64,000 nt of DNA, from assembly GCF_002901445.1 (NCBI RefSeq), contig NZ_PPPD01000001.1:1904001-1968000 (forward strand). Reading direction: 5' to 3'. The stretch comes from Deinococcus koreensis (GTDB lineage Bacteria > Deinococcota > Deinococci > Deinococcales > Deinococcaceae). The position numbers were made by a program, and so were the translations under genes. Below, in pieces: positions 32,993 to 53,388 of this stretch; position 1 is the stretch's first letter; every line of letters starts with the position of its first letter. The notes under the pieces are model-generated. The model was given only the letters and a program-made list of their open reading frames with translations. It made no database searches and was not told the origin of the DNA.

Positions 32993-33495
32993 GCCTCCTG
33001 CAGCCCCGCGACGTGATCGACCACGTGACCGAGATCACCCCCGAGTTCCTGCGGGCCCGCGGCCTGCACGGCCTGCTGATCGACCTCGACAACACCCTGA
33101 TCCCCTACGGCAGCTACGAGGAGCGCCAAGCGGCCGGGATCATCCGCTGGGCGCGCGATCTGCAGCGGCTGGGCACCGGGCTCTACCTGCTCAGCAACGC
33201 CACGGGCAGGCGCGCCGCCTACTGGCTGGAGCGCCTGGAGTTCAACGGGGTCGGGCTGGCGGGCAAGCCCAATCCGCGCGCCTACCGCCGGGCGGTCGGT
33301 GCCCTGGGCCTGCCGCCGGGGCAGGTGGGCATGGTCGGCGATCAGCTGTTCACCGATGTCCTGGGCGGCAATCTAGCGGGGCTCCATACCATCCTGGTCA
33401 GGCCACTGGCGAACAACGCCCTGCCCCACACGCGCCTGGCCCGGCAGCTCGAACGCCTGGTGCTGAGGAGATACGGCCATGACTGGAAGACCTGA
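32989..33495 (+). CDS. YqeG-family HAD phosphatase (IIIA)
   Basis: A 168-residue HAD phosphatase. It starts at a GTG overlapping the previous stop (GTGA), with a GGAGGAG site directly upstream. The nucleophile motif is GLLIDLDNTLIPYG, the second motif is LYLLSNATGRR, the Lys is in VGLAGKPNPRAYRRAV, and the final acidic motif is MVGDQLFTDVLGGN. The YqeG group is near phosphatidylglycerophosphatase GEP4, but its substrate in most bacteria is unknown. It probably shares a transcript with the pgeF-like gene; pilF/pilB begins 185 bases later. Confidence 0.88.
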   Translation: MSLLQPRDVIDHVTEITPEFLRARGLHGLLIDLDNTLIPYGSYEERQAAGIIRWARDLQRLGTGLYLLSNATGRRAAYWLERLEFNGVGLAGKPNPRAYRRAVGALGLPPGQVGMVGDQLFTDVLGGNLAGLHTILVRPLANNALPHTRLARQLERLVLRRYGHDWKT

Positions 33496-33680
33496 GATGC
33501 GGCGCCCCGTGTGTCCACCCGGTCGTCCCGGCCTGAGGCCCCGGCCACCGTTCCAGCGCGCGCCCGGCTTCCCTGTCCGAACCCTGCCCGGGCCGCTCCC
33601 ACACCCCCCTCAGCCCCTGTCGCCGCCCCTTCCCGCTCATTCTATCCAGCACAGGCCCGTCCAGCTCAAGGAGGAACATC

Positions 33681-36359
<2,679 letters not shown>

Positions 36360-36384
36360 CGCCCCCCACCCCCCGAGGTCATCC

Positions 36385-37623
<1,239 letters not shown>

Positions 37624-37686
37624 GGCGAAGGCGAACTGGCCTGCAAGCGCGCCCAGGGCTTCCTGATGGGCCGCCCGCTGCCCCAC

Positions 37687-37723
37687 AAAGAGACGTCCCC
37701 AGCAGCTCCGGGGACGTCTCTTT
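37687..37723. terminator. Strong bidirectional terminator between pilT and lon
   Basis: A perfect 14-bp stem, AAAGAGACGTCCCC (37687-37700) with GGGGACGTCTCTTT (37710-37723), has a 9-base loop. A/T-rich bases at the outer ends serve both directions. Confidence 0.85.
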
Positions 37724-37755
37724 CAGGTTTGTTCTGGTGCGCTGCCGCTGTGGGC

Positions 37756-40191
<2,436 letters not shown>

Positions 40192-40342
40192 GCTTGCTCC
40201 TTGCGGGCCGCGGCCTCCTGAAAACAAAAGGTGCGGGAATACGAGAGTCTAACGCGATCGGGGAAACAATAGACACCCCCGACCGCTGGTACCCAGAAAG
40301 TCTAGGGACGGCGGCCGGGGGGCGCTGTAATCTCTGTTGCGT

Positions 40343-42159
<1,817 letters not shown>

Positions 42160-42338
42160 GCGGGCGATTATCGCACGGGCCGCGCGGGCGAACGTAGGGA
42201 AAGGCGGTATGGAAACTGTACAGGTGGGCAGTCTCCTCCCCGTTGTCGCTGCAGTCCGCCTGAGCGGGTCGGCTCTATGAAGGCTCACCCAGCGTGGAGA
42301 TCACGGGGGCGTCAGCTCCGGGCCCTACGGTCTCGGAA

Positions 42339-43280
42339 ATGCGGTTCCTCCTGACCCTCTCGCTGGCGCTGACGGGCGCCCTTCAGCCTCCACCATCCAC
42401 GGTGCCGACTCCCTACGCTCCAGCGGTCGGCGGGTATGTGCTGCTGACCGAGAGCGTCTCTACGGCGGGCAACGTCGTCCGGAGCACGCCTTTCCTGACC
42501 GATGCCCAGGGCCATGGGGTCTCGCGTTTCGGCTGGCTGAACCGGCCTCTGAGGGTGCTGCGGGAGACAGTCTCGGCATACGTCCTGTCCAGCGGCACGG
42601 GGCAGGTATGGCTGCCCAAACGCAATCTCCAGGCCAAGGCGGCCTTCCCGCTGACCCGAACCCGGGAGACCGAACAGCTTAGTCAGGCGCTGGTTTCGCA
42701 GCAGGTCTATGTCGACGGCCACCCCATGTTTCCCTGCGGAATCGCGCCGGGATACACCGCCTACGTGACTCTCGAGAGCGCGCGGGTGGAGAGCATCTGG
42801 CAGATCGAGGTCTCGCCCCAGGGTGGATTCGTGTCTGGCAACGAGGTGCGGAACCAGCGTGTCAGCAGGGCAGCGGTGCTGGTGATGCTTCGGCCGCTGG
42901 CCGGTGTCCGCGCCCTCGCCGGTCAGCCAGACCCATCCCTTCAGGAGCAGAGCGTGGCCCTGATGGCCCAGGCGCCGCAGCGCTGCACCCGCCTGCCCGG
43001 CGTGTTTGGCAGCGCCGACGATGTGTACCGTAGCCTGAGCCTCGCCCCCCTGCCCATACGGCCCCCACTCCCGAACGATCCAGACGCCGCACAGAAAGTT
43101 CTGATCGGCTGGACGAGGGCGCAGGTGCTGGCGCAGTACGGCAACCCCAACGAGGAGGGCAGTCTGGCCGACCTCCTGAACCACACCCACTGGACGTTCG
43201 GGTACGACTACGGTCTGGTGTCCATCACCTTCGGCCCGGATGGACGGGTCAGCGAGGCCCGGATCGCCCGCAGTCCCTGA
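42339..43280 (+). CDS. Secreted protein with SmpA/BamE-like C-terminus
   Basis: A 313-residue protein starting MRFLLTLSLALTGALQPPPS, a signal peptide of about 18 residues. The middle part is beta-rich and unrecognised. The last 60 residues (LIGWTRAQVLAQYGNPNEEG ... HWTFGYDYGLVSITFGPDGR) resemble the SmpA/OmlA/BamE fold: a helix with a G-x-P turn, an aromatic W/Y strand and a final strand-turn with Gly. That fold occurs in outer-membrane assembly lipoproteins, but there is no lipobox here. The function is unknown. The start was chosen for the signal peptide; an upstream ATG adds 15 residues. Confidence 0.65.
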   Translation: MRFLLTLSLALTGALQPPPSTVPTPYAPAVGGYVLLTESVSTAGNVVRSTPFLTDAQGHGVSRFGWLNRPLRVLRETVSAYVLSSGTGQVWLPKRNLQAKAAFPLTRTRETEQLSQALVSQQVYVDGHPMFPCGIAPGYTAYVTLESARVESIWQIEVSPQGGFVSGNEVRNQRVSRAAVLVMLRPLAGVRALAGQPDPSLQEQSVALMAQAPQRCTRLPGVFGSADDVYRSLSLAPLPIRPPLPNDPDAAQKVLIGWTRAQVLAQYGNPNEEGSLADLLNHTHWTFGYDYGLVSITFGPDGRVSEARIARSP

Positions 43281-43286
43281 GGGACG

Positions 43287-43316
43287 CAAAACAGCCGCCC
43301 CCTTACGGAGCGGCTG
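43287..43316 (-). terminator. Terminator after the RNase J gene
   Basis: On the minus strand a 7-bp stem (complement of 43310-43316 with 43292-43298) is followed by TTTT. It lies just past the RNase J stop and faces the convergent upstream gene. Confidence 0.55.
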
Positions 43317-43332
43317 CCCTGCAAACCTTCGC

Positions 43333-45006
<1,674 letters not shown>

Positions 45007-45179
45007 GCCTTGCTCCGTGTGTCGGGCCAGCCCAGAACCGGGCCGGTGTCTTGAAAGAGGCGTCGGCCCGTCGGTGTGGCCTGTGATGCGGTTGTGTCGT
45101 TTGCCCCCAGCACGGCAGGCAGACGCGGTTCACTCAAGGTAGCACAGGGGGAGAGCAGGAACCCGGGTCAGGGCCACGC

Positions 45180-45387
45180 AGGGCAACCGCGAAGTCCCGA
45201 GCTTTGCCCTGTATGCCTGGCCTGTAGGCAAACCCCACTGCTCCGCAGCTGTCCCAGTGAGTCAACTTCGGTGCCAGCTCCCCTTGAGGGGAACCAAGAA
45301 CACCATTTGGGTCGGCTGTTCCTTGCCGCCCCTTCAGGGGAGAGGCGGACTCGGAGAGCTGCACAGCAGCGGGGTCGTCCGCAGCGT
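45180..45387. repeat. Dispersed repeat, second copy (element D)
   Basis: Starts GGGCAACCGC and ends TCCGCAGCGT, 208 bp, in the same orientation as element C (28519-28728). The best-conserved core is ACACCATTTGGGTCGGCTGT, between CTTGAGGGG and CCCTTCAGGGG arms. It occurs upstream of RNase J and away from any gene. It has no open frame and therefore needs a transposase or recombinase in trans if mobile. Confidence 0.8.
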
Positions 45388-45566
45388 GATCGTGCTCACC
45401 CCTTCCCTGACTGTGCGGTGGCCCTGCAGGGCCAGCCCCGGCCTCAGACCCCTGCTCCGTCGCCTCTGTCCCTCTTCGGCCGTACGCTCCGCAACGGTGT
45501 GGCTCTGGCAGGATGCAGACGCCACGCCAGGCACCCCGGCTCATGGGCGGCGGCGCGGTCGGCTCA

Positions 45567-45597
45567 AAACGAAAACACCCCCGCTTGCGCGGAGGCG
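45567..45597 (-). terminator. Terminator of the tRNA-Glu gene
   Basis: On the minus strand, just after the tRNA, a 9-bp stem (two G-U pairs) with a GCAA tetraloop is followed by TTTTCGTTTT. Confidence 0.75.
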
Positions 45598-45601
45598 TTG
45601 A

Positions 45602-45689
<88 letters not shown>

Positions 45690-45983
45690 TTGTCGCATCC
45701 AGTTCCTGCTCAGGGGGTCGCCTGGGGTCAGGGCTGTCTGCGGACTGCCTTTCAAGGGGCGCCTTTTCAGGCACCACAGAACTTTACCCGCACTCTCCCG
45801 TTCCGTCAATAGGCGTTCATCCACCCTGGGAGGGCTGATGGCTGGACTGGTGATGGGGCTGGTGGCTGGGCTCACTCCGCACTGCGCCCGGCAGCACTAG
45901 ACTGGACGGGTGAAGGACGCAGCGGAGCAGGGTCGGTCGTTAGCAAAGGATGAAGCAGGCCTCTTGCTGGCGCGGGGGCCGCT

Positions 45984-48407
45984 GTGAGCGCCATCTACCA
46001 GCGTGCCCGGCCGATCCGCTGGGATCAGGTGGTGGGCCAGGAGCATGTCAAAGACGTACTGAAGGTGGCGCTGGAGCAGGGGCGGGTCGGGCACGCCTAC
46101 CTGTTCAGTGGGCCGCGCGGGGTCGGCAAGACCACCACCGCCCGGCTGATCGCCATGACCGCCAACTGCACCGGCCCGCTGCCCAAACCCTGCGGCGAGT
46201 GCGAGTCGTGCCTGAGCGTGCGGGCGGGCTCGCACCCGGACGTCATGGAGATCGACGCGGCCTCCAACAACTCGGTCGACGACGTCCGCGAGCTGCGCGA
46301 GAAGGTCTCGCTGGCGGCCATGCACGGCGGCAAGAAGATCTACATCCTCGACGAGGCGCACATGATGAGCCGCGCGGCCTTCAACGCGCTGCTCAAGACC
46401 CTGGAGGAGCCGCCGGGCCACGTCATCTTCATCCTGGCGACCACCGAGCCCGAGAAGATCCTGCCGACCATCCTCTCGCGCTGTCAGCACTACCGCTTCC
46501 GGAGATTGACCCCCGAGGAGATCGCCGGGAAGCTCTCGGGGCTGGCGGCGCAGGAGGGCATGACGGCCGAGCCCGCCGCCCTCCAGCTGATCGGCCGCCT
46601 CGCCGACGGCGCGATGCGCGACGGCGAGAGCCTGCTGGAACGGATGCTGGCCGCCGGCTCGGCCATCACCCGCGCGGGCGTGGAGGAGGCGCTGGGCCTG
46701 CCCCCCGGCGAGCGGGTGCGCGGGGTGGCGGCGGCCCTGGTGGCCTCGGACGCGGGCACCGCCCTGGCCGGCGCCGCCCATCTGTACCGCGACGGCTACG
46801 CGGCGCGCACCGTGGTCGAGGGCCTGGTCGCGGCCCTGGGCAGCGCCCTGCACGCCGAACTGGGCCTGGGCGACGAGGGCCGGCTGGAGGGTGCCGATGT
46901 GCCCCGGCTGCTGCGGTTGCAGGCCGCGCTGGACGCCCAGGAGTCGCGTTTCGCCCGCTCGGCCGATCTGCAGAGCCTGGAACTCGCGCTGACCCACGCC
47001 CTGCTCGCCGCCGACGGGGGCGGCGGGAGTGCCGGCGCCGCGCTGGGAGCTGCGAGCGTCCCCGCCGACCTCGTGCAGCGCCTGAACCGGCTGGAGAAGG
47101 AACTCTCCACCCTGCGGGCCTCCGGCGCGCGGCCCGGCGGCGCACCCGCGCCGGTGGCCGAGTTCGATCCCACGGCGCGGCGTGGCCCGGCGCCCGTGCG
47201 GGAGGTCATGCAGGCGGCGGCGCAGGGGGTGACGGGCGCGGTGCCCGAGCCAGCGGCCCCGCCGGCCGAGCTGCAGGGCACCTGGGCCGACGTGATCCGG
47301 CAGGCGAGCATGCAGGTCAGGGCCTTCCTGAAACCGGCCCGCACGCACGCCGAGAGCGGCTACGTGAGCCTCACGTACGACGGCAAGAACGCCTTCCACG
47401 CCAAACAGGTGGTCGGCAAGTTCGACGATCTGGCGGGGCTCGTCCTGAAGGTCTTCGGGCCGGTCACCTTCGAACTGATCGCCCCGGAGGGGGGGCGCAA
47501 GGTCAGGCTGGGCGGGCCGCCTGGCAATGGTGGGGGAGGTTCCGCTCCAGCGCCCGCTGCTCCGGCTCCCGCTGCCCCGTCCTCGCCCGGGGTGGCCCAG
47601 ACAGGGCCGGCACCTTCAGGGCCCTCGTCTGGCGACCGGAGCGCTGCCCCCGCGCCGGCCGAGGTCGCTCCGTTCAACCCGGCGCCCGGCCGCTCTCCCC
47701 GGGCCACGGCCGCCGGAGCGCCGGAGGCCCCCCAGGGGTCGGCCCAGCTGCCGACGCCCACCCTGCCTCCGCCGTCCCTCTCCCAGACCGCCCTCTCCCA
47801 GAGCGGCCTGTCCCAGACGCCGCCCCCCCGGCCGCCCCTGCGCCCGGCGAGCGTGGCGACCCTCGACCCTCCGGCGCCGCGTTCCCCGCAGCGCGCCAGC
47901 CCGGACGACCTGGGCCCCGCGCCGCTGCCCGAGGCCAGGGCGGCCTTTCTGGATGAACACCGCGCCGATTACCACAGCGCCGACCCGCCGCCCGCCCCCG
48001 CCGACGCGCAGGGGGGCGACCGGCTGGCCCCCCCCCAGGCTGCCCGCGACCTCTACCTGGGCGAGATCATCACCGAGGAGCCCGACTGGGACGATATCGG
48101 TGTGCCGCTGGAGGCGAGCGGCCCGGTGAACCTGGACGACGCTCCCTTCGCCGGCCTGAGTGTGGAGCGCTCCGCGCCCCGCGCGGCCGCCCCTCCTTCG
48201 GCGCCTCCCGCTCCGGCACCCGGCCCGGCGGCGGCCGCCACGCCCTCCCGCCCCGGCGATATCCGCGCCCACCCCATGTACGAGGACATCAAGGGCCGCT
48301 TCTCGGGGCGCGTGCGTGAGATCGGCAAGAACCGCAGCCCGCAGGCGGCCGCCGCCGAGATCGACCTGCCCGACGAGGAGACCGAGGCGGACAGCGCCCT
48401 GGGCTGA
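45984..48407 (+). CDS. dnaX: DNA polymerase III tau subunit
   Basis: Clamp-loader ATPase and replisome organiser. It has 807 residues, starting at a GTG (MSAIYQRARPIRWDQVVGQE). Domains I-II have Walker A FSGPRGVGKTTTARLIA, a zinc module CGECESC, Walker B YILDEAHMMS and the SRC motif LPTILSRCQHYRF. Domain III ends near 365. A long Pro/Ala-rich linker (about 520-760) follows, including three 15-bp repeats (47776-47820) that encode LSQTA/LSQSG/LSQTP. The C-terminus is polar and differs from the tau of E. coli. No A-run slippery site of the Thermus/E. coli kind is seen, so a gamma form by frameshift is unlikely. Confidence 0.94.
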   Translation: MSAIYQRARPIRWDQVVGQEHVKDVLKVALEQGRVGHAYLFSGPRGVGKTTTARLIAMTANCTGPLPKPCGECESCLSVRAGSHPDVMEIDAASNNSVDDVRELREKVSLAAMHGGKKIYILDEAHMMSRAAFNALLKTLEEPPGHVIFILATTEPEKILPTILSRCQHYRFRRLTPEEIAGKLSGLAAQEGMTAEPAALQLIGRLADGAMRDGESLLERMLAAGSAITRAGVEEALGLPPGERVRGVAAALVASDAGTALAGAAHLYRDGYAARTVVEGLVAALGSALHAELGLGDEGRLEGADVPRLLRLQAALDAQESRFARSADLQSLELALTHALLAADGGGGSAGAALGAASVPADLVQRLNRLEKELSTLRASGARPGGAPAPVAEFDPTARRGPAPVREVMQAAAQGVTGAVPEPAAPPAELQGTWADVIRQASMQVRAFLKPARTHAESGYVSLTYDGKNAFHAKQVVGKFDDLAGLVLKVFGPVTFELIAPEGGRKVRLGGPPGNGGGGSAPAPAAPAPAAPSSPGVAQTGPAPSGPSSGDRSAAPAPAEVAPFNPAPGRSPRATAAGAPEAPQGSAQLPTPTLPPPSLSQTALSQSGLSQTPPPRPPLRPASVATLDPPAPRSPQRASPDDLGPAPLPEARAAFLDEHRADYHSADPPPAPADAQGGDRLAPPQAARDLYLGEIITEEPDWDDIGVPLEASGPVNLDDAPFAGLSVERSAPRAAAPPSAPPAPAPGPAAAATPSRPGDIRAHPMYEDIKGRFSGRVREIGKNRSPQAAAAEIDLPDEETEADSALG

Positions 48408-48420
48408 CCCAGAACGGATC

Positions 48421-48451
48421 AGCGGGGCCAGCCATCGAGGGCGGCCCCGCT
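48421..48451. terminator. Bidirectional terminator dnaX / lipoprotein
   Basis: A perfect 9-bp stem, AGCGGGGCC (48421-48429) with GGCCCCGCT (48443-48451), lies between convergent genes. Confidence 0.6.
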
Positions 48452-48470
48452 GTGTCCTACCCGCTTCTGG

Positions 48471-48938
48471 TCAGATGTCCGCGCACAGGGGGATGACGCC
48501 CGGAGCGAGCGCCTCATGGATGTTGATGTACGCGGCGCCGCTGAGGGCCGAGATGGGCTGGAGCCCCTTGATGGTCAGCGCGCCGGTGCCGTCCGTGGTC
48601 ACTGCGGCGCCGCCGATCAGGCCGCCCACGACGCTGCCGCTCGAAGCGCAGTCCGGTGTCGTGGCGGTCACGGCCGCTCCCGTGCCGCGCGAGTGGTAGT
48701 GCGAGATGTAGGCGGTGTTGGGCTTCAGGCCCGTGGCTGTGAGGGTGGTCGCGCGGTCGCCGCCGGTCAGGTCGACATAGACGGCCTTCCCGGCGTCGTC
48801 CGGGTAACCGGCGGCGGCCTCCAGCTGCGAAGCGAAGGGCTTGGTCACGGCCGTGCCCGTCACGTCGGGCACTTTGGCGCGGTTGCAGGATGCCAGGACA
48901 AGGGAACCGACCAGGGCCAGGAACAGTGTTCTCTTCAT
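48471..48938 (-). CDS. CHRD/SodC-like small lipoprotein
   Basis: A 155-residue lipoprotein: signal MKRTLFLALVGSLVLASC with the lipidated Cys at residue 18. A GGAGG site precedes the ATG at 48938. The mature domain is all-beta with Gly-rich turns and ends AYINIHEALAPGVIPLCADI. The N-I-H-E and Y-I-S-H-Y-H elements recall CHRD and Cu/Zn superoxide dismutase-like domains, where this His would face a metal. The full metal-ligand set is not evident, so SOD activity is doubtful. Two Cys may form a disulfide (DCASS, PLCAD). Confidence 0.65.
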   Translation of the reverse strand: MKRTLFLALVGSLVLASCNRAKVPDVTGTAVTKPFASQLEAAAGYPDDAGKAVYVDLTGGDRATTLTATGLKPNTAYISHYHSRGTGAAVTATTPDCASSGSVVGGLIGGAAVTTDGTGALTIKGLQPISALSGAAYINIHEALAPGVIPLCADI

Positions 48939-49076
48939 AGGAGACCTCCGGGTTGTGAAGTACGCTCCCACCCTAACACCCCCGCTCCATGAAGGGGGTC
49001 GGTTTGTGGCCGCAAGCGCTGCCGGGGCGCCCTTCACCCGCTGGCGGCCGGGGTGCGCTAGCCTGCCGCCAGACCC

Positions 49077-50813
<1,737 letters not shown>

Positions 50814-50917
50814 GCCCCGGAACCGTCCGGGACGCCGCACCGGCCTCCTCCCCTGGACGCTGCCTGCTCAACCCCAGGCCGCTCAAGATCCGCTCTCCAC
50901 ACCCGGGCAGGCCGCGG

Positions 50918-50951
50918 CTGCGTCAATTCCAGGTCTGCGTCAATTCCAGGC
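50918..50951. repeat. 17-bp tandem duplication spanning an AKR stop codon
   Basis: Two tandem copies of CTGCGTCAATTCCAGGT (the last base differs in copy two) cover the 3' end of the minus-strand aldo/keto reductase gene. The functional stop is in the second copy; the first copy lies outside the gene. Confidence 0.85.
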
Positions 50952-51965
50952 CAGCCCGCCCCGCTGCGCCCAGTAGGCCTCAGGACTGAGCGTCAGCTCG
51001 CGCAGGTCGTCTGAACCCACCCCGCCCGCCCCTACACCATCCGCGCCCACAGCGATCTGCAGCGCCCGGAGGTTGTCGGCCAGCTGCCCCGGGGTCGCCG
51101 CGCCGCTGAGCACCACGTCGGCCCAGGGCTGGGCCAGGGCGGCGGCCAGGGCCACGGCGTCGGGCGTGAGCTGCAGTGTCCGGGCCCGCTCCGCCAGCGC
51201 CGGGGGCACGTCGCCCACACCGCTCAGGCCGTGTGCGCTCAGGCGGCCGTTCGCCACGCCCTCCTTGACCACGACCGCCCAGCCGGCGGCGTGCGCCTCT
51301 GCTAGCGCCGGCCCCGCCGACCTCTCCAGCAGGTTCCAGGTCGCCTGCACCACGCTCAGGGGGTTCACGCCGTCCACGCGCACGTCCAGCGCGCGGCGCA
51401 GGGTGTCGGCCTGCCGGGGGCCGCTGGTGCTCAGCCCGACCCGCACGCCCGATCCGGCCAGGGCCGAGAGCCGGGCCAGCACCCGCTCGTCCTCCAGCAC
51501 GCCGGTCTCCAGGATCGCGGAGTGGATCAGGTAGATGTCCGGGGCGCGGCCCAGCGCCGACAGGGTCTCGGGCCACTGCCGCTCCAGCGTGGCGAGGTCG
51601 TGGCTCTTGACCTCATGGGTCTCGGCCCGGGCGCGCCAGCCGGCCACGTAGGTGTAGCCCCACTTGCTGCCCACGCTGGCCCCTACATTGGCCCCTACAT
51701 TGGCTCTGTGCCCGCGCGCCCGCAGCCAGCCTCCCAGGAACGCCTCGGCCCGGCCGTAGCTGCGCGCGGCGTCGAAATAGCGCACCCCGGCCTCCCAGGC
51801 GGCGTCCAGCACCGTCCAGGCCTGGGTCTGCATGGCCTCCACGCTCTTGTCGGGCAGATCGCCGTGGTGGCCCAGGTTGAGGTAGCCGGGACGGCCCAGG
51901 GCGGCCAGCCCCAGACCCAGGCGGGGAGTGGCGGGTGGCAGCAGGGGAGAGGACGGGTTCGGCAT
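50940..51965 (-). CDS. Aldo/keto reductase
   Basis: A 341-residue NADPH-dependent oxidoreductase with a TIM barrel. The AKR tetrad is visible: Asp and Tyr in VRYFDAARSYGRAEAFLGGW, Lys in VGSKWGYTYVAG and His in DIYLIHSAILETG. Cofactor-side motifs include VGLSTSGPRQADTL and VVLSGAATPGQLADNL. It starts at the ATG complement of 51963-51965. A 12-bp in-frame repeat (51677-51700) encodes ANVGANVGASVG just before the catalytic Lys segment, an unusual place for a repeat. The substrate is unknown. Confidence 0.92.
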   Translation of the reverse strand: MPNPSSPLLPPATPRLGLGLAALGRPGYLNLGHHGDLPDKSVEAMQTQAWTVLDAAWEAGVRYFDAARSYGRAEAFLGGWLRARGHRANVGANVGASVGSKWGYTYVAGWRARAETHEVKSHDLATLERQWPETLSALGRAPDIYLIHSAILETGVLEDERVLARLSALAGSGVRVGLSTSGPRQADTLRRALDVRVDGVNPLSVVQATWNLLERSAGPALAEAHAAGWAVVVKEGVANGRLSAHGLSGVGDVPPALAERARTLQLTPDAVALAAALAQPWADVVLSGAATPGQLADNLRALQIAVGADGVGAGGVGSDDLRELTLSPEAYWAQRGGLAWN

Positions 51966-52077
51966 GAATCTATTGTCGCCATTGAACGGATCGGGATACT
52001 TCAGGCCCCCGCAGCCGCCCAGAGTGGGCCAGACCAGCCGGAACGGTCAGCGCCGGGAGCAGAGGGCTGAACCACCT

Positions 52078-52869
52078 TCAGGCTTCGAGCACTGAGCGCA
52101 GATCCTGGGCGAGGCCCGCGTTCACCCTGAGCCCCAGCCCCTCCGCCAGCTCCAGCGTCCACCGGGCGGCCCCGGCGTAACAGCGTTCCAGGTCGGCCAG
52201 ACCGCCCGTGATGGCGGCGTAGCGCTCCAGGCTGGCCGCGTCCAGTTCCAGCTCGGCCCGGCGGGTGGCGTTCAGCCAGTGCTGGGTTCGGCCGCTGCGG
52301 AGCCGCGCCAGCATGAGCAGCCCGCTCTGCACCCACCACAGCAGCTCGTGCGCCCGCACGCGTTCGCCGCGTGAGAGCACGTTCAGCCCGAAGGCCAGCC
52401 AGTTCAGCAGGCGGTCGAGGACGGCCTGCGCCTCCGCCGCCGGGTCGCTCCGCCTCGCGGCCAGGGCGTCCAGCAGGGGCCGCAGGGCGCCGTCGGTGTC
52501 CTTGACCAGCATCCGGGCCGGCTCGGCGTGATCCCCGGGCCAGGTCGCCAGGGCGGCCAGCTCGGTGTTGGAGACCGCGTGCAGCTCCACGCGCAGCAGG
52601 CCCGGCAGCACGCCCACGAAGGTGCCGAACTCGTTCACCACGCAGTGCGTGAGCGGGGTCATCACGTCGAGCCAGGCGCGCAGGTCGAAGCTCTGCACAC
52701 TTCCGGGGCTCAGGTACAGCCAGTATTCGAGGTCGCTGAACCCGTCCGCCGTGCCCTGCGTGAACGAGCCGTAGGCCAGCGCGTGGGTGATCCGCCGGTC
52801 GCGGTTCATGGCGGCGCGCAGGCGCTCGTCCAGGGCCTGATGGCGGCTCAGGTCACCGGATGGGCTCAC
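52078..52869 (-). CDS. Lnu(B/F)-like nucleotidyltransferase
   Basis: A 263-residue protein from a GTG (complement of 52867-52869) that overlaps the ridA stop. The nucleotidyltransferase motif is [20 protein letters not shown] (GS with D-x-E), followed by [27 protein letters not shown] and LLRVELHA. The helical C-terminal half ([42 protein letters not shown]) follows the pattern of lincosamide nucleotidyltransferases Lnu(B)/Lnu(F). Lincosamide modification is a possibility from family likeness only; other small-molecule substrates are equally open. It is coupled to ridA and divergent from an MFS exporter. Confidence 0.8.
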   Translation of the reverse strand: MSPSGDLSRHQALDERLRAAMNRDRRITHALAYGSFTQGTADGFSDLEYWLYLSPGSVQSFDLRAWLDVMTPLTHCVVNEFGTFVGVLPGLLRVELHAVSNTELAALATWPGDHAEPARMLVKDTDGALRPLLDALAARRSDPAAEAQAVLDRLLNWLAFGLNVLSRGERVRAHELLWWVQSGLLMLARLRSGRTQHWLNATRRAELELDAASLERYAAITGGLADLERCYAGAARWTLELAEGLGLRVNAGLAQDLRSVLEA

Positions 52870-53246
52870 GGGATGACCGCCTCCGCCTCGATCTCGACCA
52901 GGTGCGCCGGGTCGATCAGGGCGGCCACCTGCACCATGGTCGCCGCCGGACGGATCCTGCCGAAGACCTCGCCGTGCGCCCGGCCGACCTCCTCCCAGCG
53001 CGAGATGTCCGTCACGTAGATCCGGGTTCGCACCACGTCCTCCAGCCGCGCCCCGGCCTCCTCCAGCGCCCGGGCGATGATCTGCAGCGCCACGCGGGTC
53101 TGTGCGTAGGGGTCGCCCGGCGCCACGGCCTTCCCGTCCACCGTGGCGGTCGTGCCCGCGACCTGCACGGTCTGGCCCACCCGCACGGCGCGCGAGTAGC
53201 CGACCACCTCTTCCCAGGGGCTGCCGGAGGAGATGTTGCGTCTCAT
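52866..53246 (-). CDS. RidA-family enamine/imine deaminase
   Basis: RidA proteins hydrolyse reactive enamines/imines from amino-acid metabolism. It has 126 residues from [20 protein letters not shown]. Motifs are [35 protein letters not shown] with the catalytic-type Arg, and [20 protein letters not shown] with a final EIEAEAV strand. The same frame extends upstream to an ATG at 53390, but the extra 48 residues run through a terminator hairpin and have no family match, so the start at 53246 is preferred. The stop overlaps the nucleotidyltransferase GTG (GTGA). Confidence 0.88.
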   Translation of the reverse strand: MRRNISSGSPWEEVVGYSRAVRVGQTVQVAGTTATVDGKAVAPGDPYAQTRVALQIIARALEEAGARLEDVVRTRIYVTDISRWEEVGRAHGEVFGRIRPAATMVQVAALIDPAHLVEIEAEAVIP

Positions 53247-53280
53247 GGGGTTCAGCCTGACACCTGCGGCGCCCGGACGC

Positions 53281-53304
53281 AAAAAAAACGGGGCATCGGC
53301 CCCG
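53281..53304 (-). terminator. U8 terminator in the ridA leader
   Basis: On the minus strand, a perfect 6-bp stem CGGGGC/GCCCCG with CGAT tetraloop is followed directly by eight T residues (complement of 53281-53288). It is 35 bases before the ridA start and points into the operon. It would stop transcripts entering from the right or attenuate ridA. Confidence 0.8.
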
Positions 53305-53388
53305 CTCACGGCGGTCTGCCAACCGGCCGGGGGGGCCGTCCCCAGATCTGCTCGCCCGGAGCCCATGGGGCTGTCAGTCTGAGGGTTC

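Noticed and set aside
40192..40342. Radiation/desiccation response motif (RDRM) before lon or other repair-type genes
   Set aside because: I found no clear 17-bp RDRM-like palindrome before lon, clpP or dnaX.
45390..45565. SRP RNA or another conserved small RNA
   Set aside because: No conserved tetraloop or core motif was recognised; only a short GGCCCTGCAGGGCC hairpin is present.
45984..48407. Programmed frameshift making a gamma form of DnaX
   Set aside because: No run of A residues or A-AAA-AAG type slippery site was found near the domain III/IV junction.
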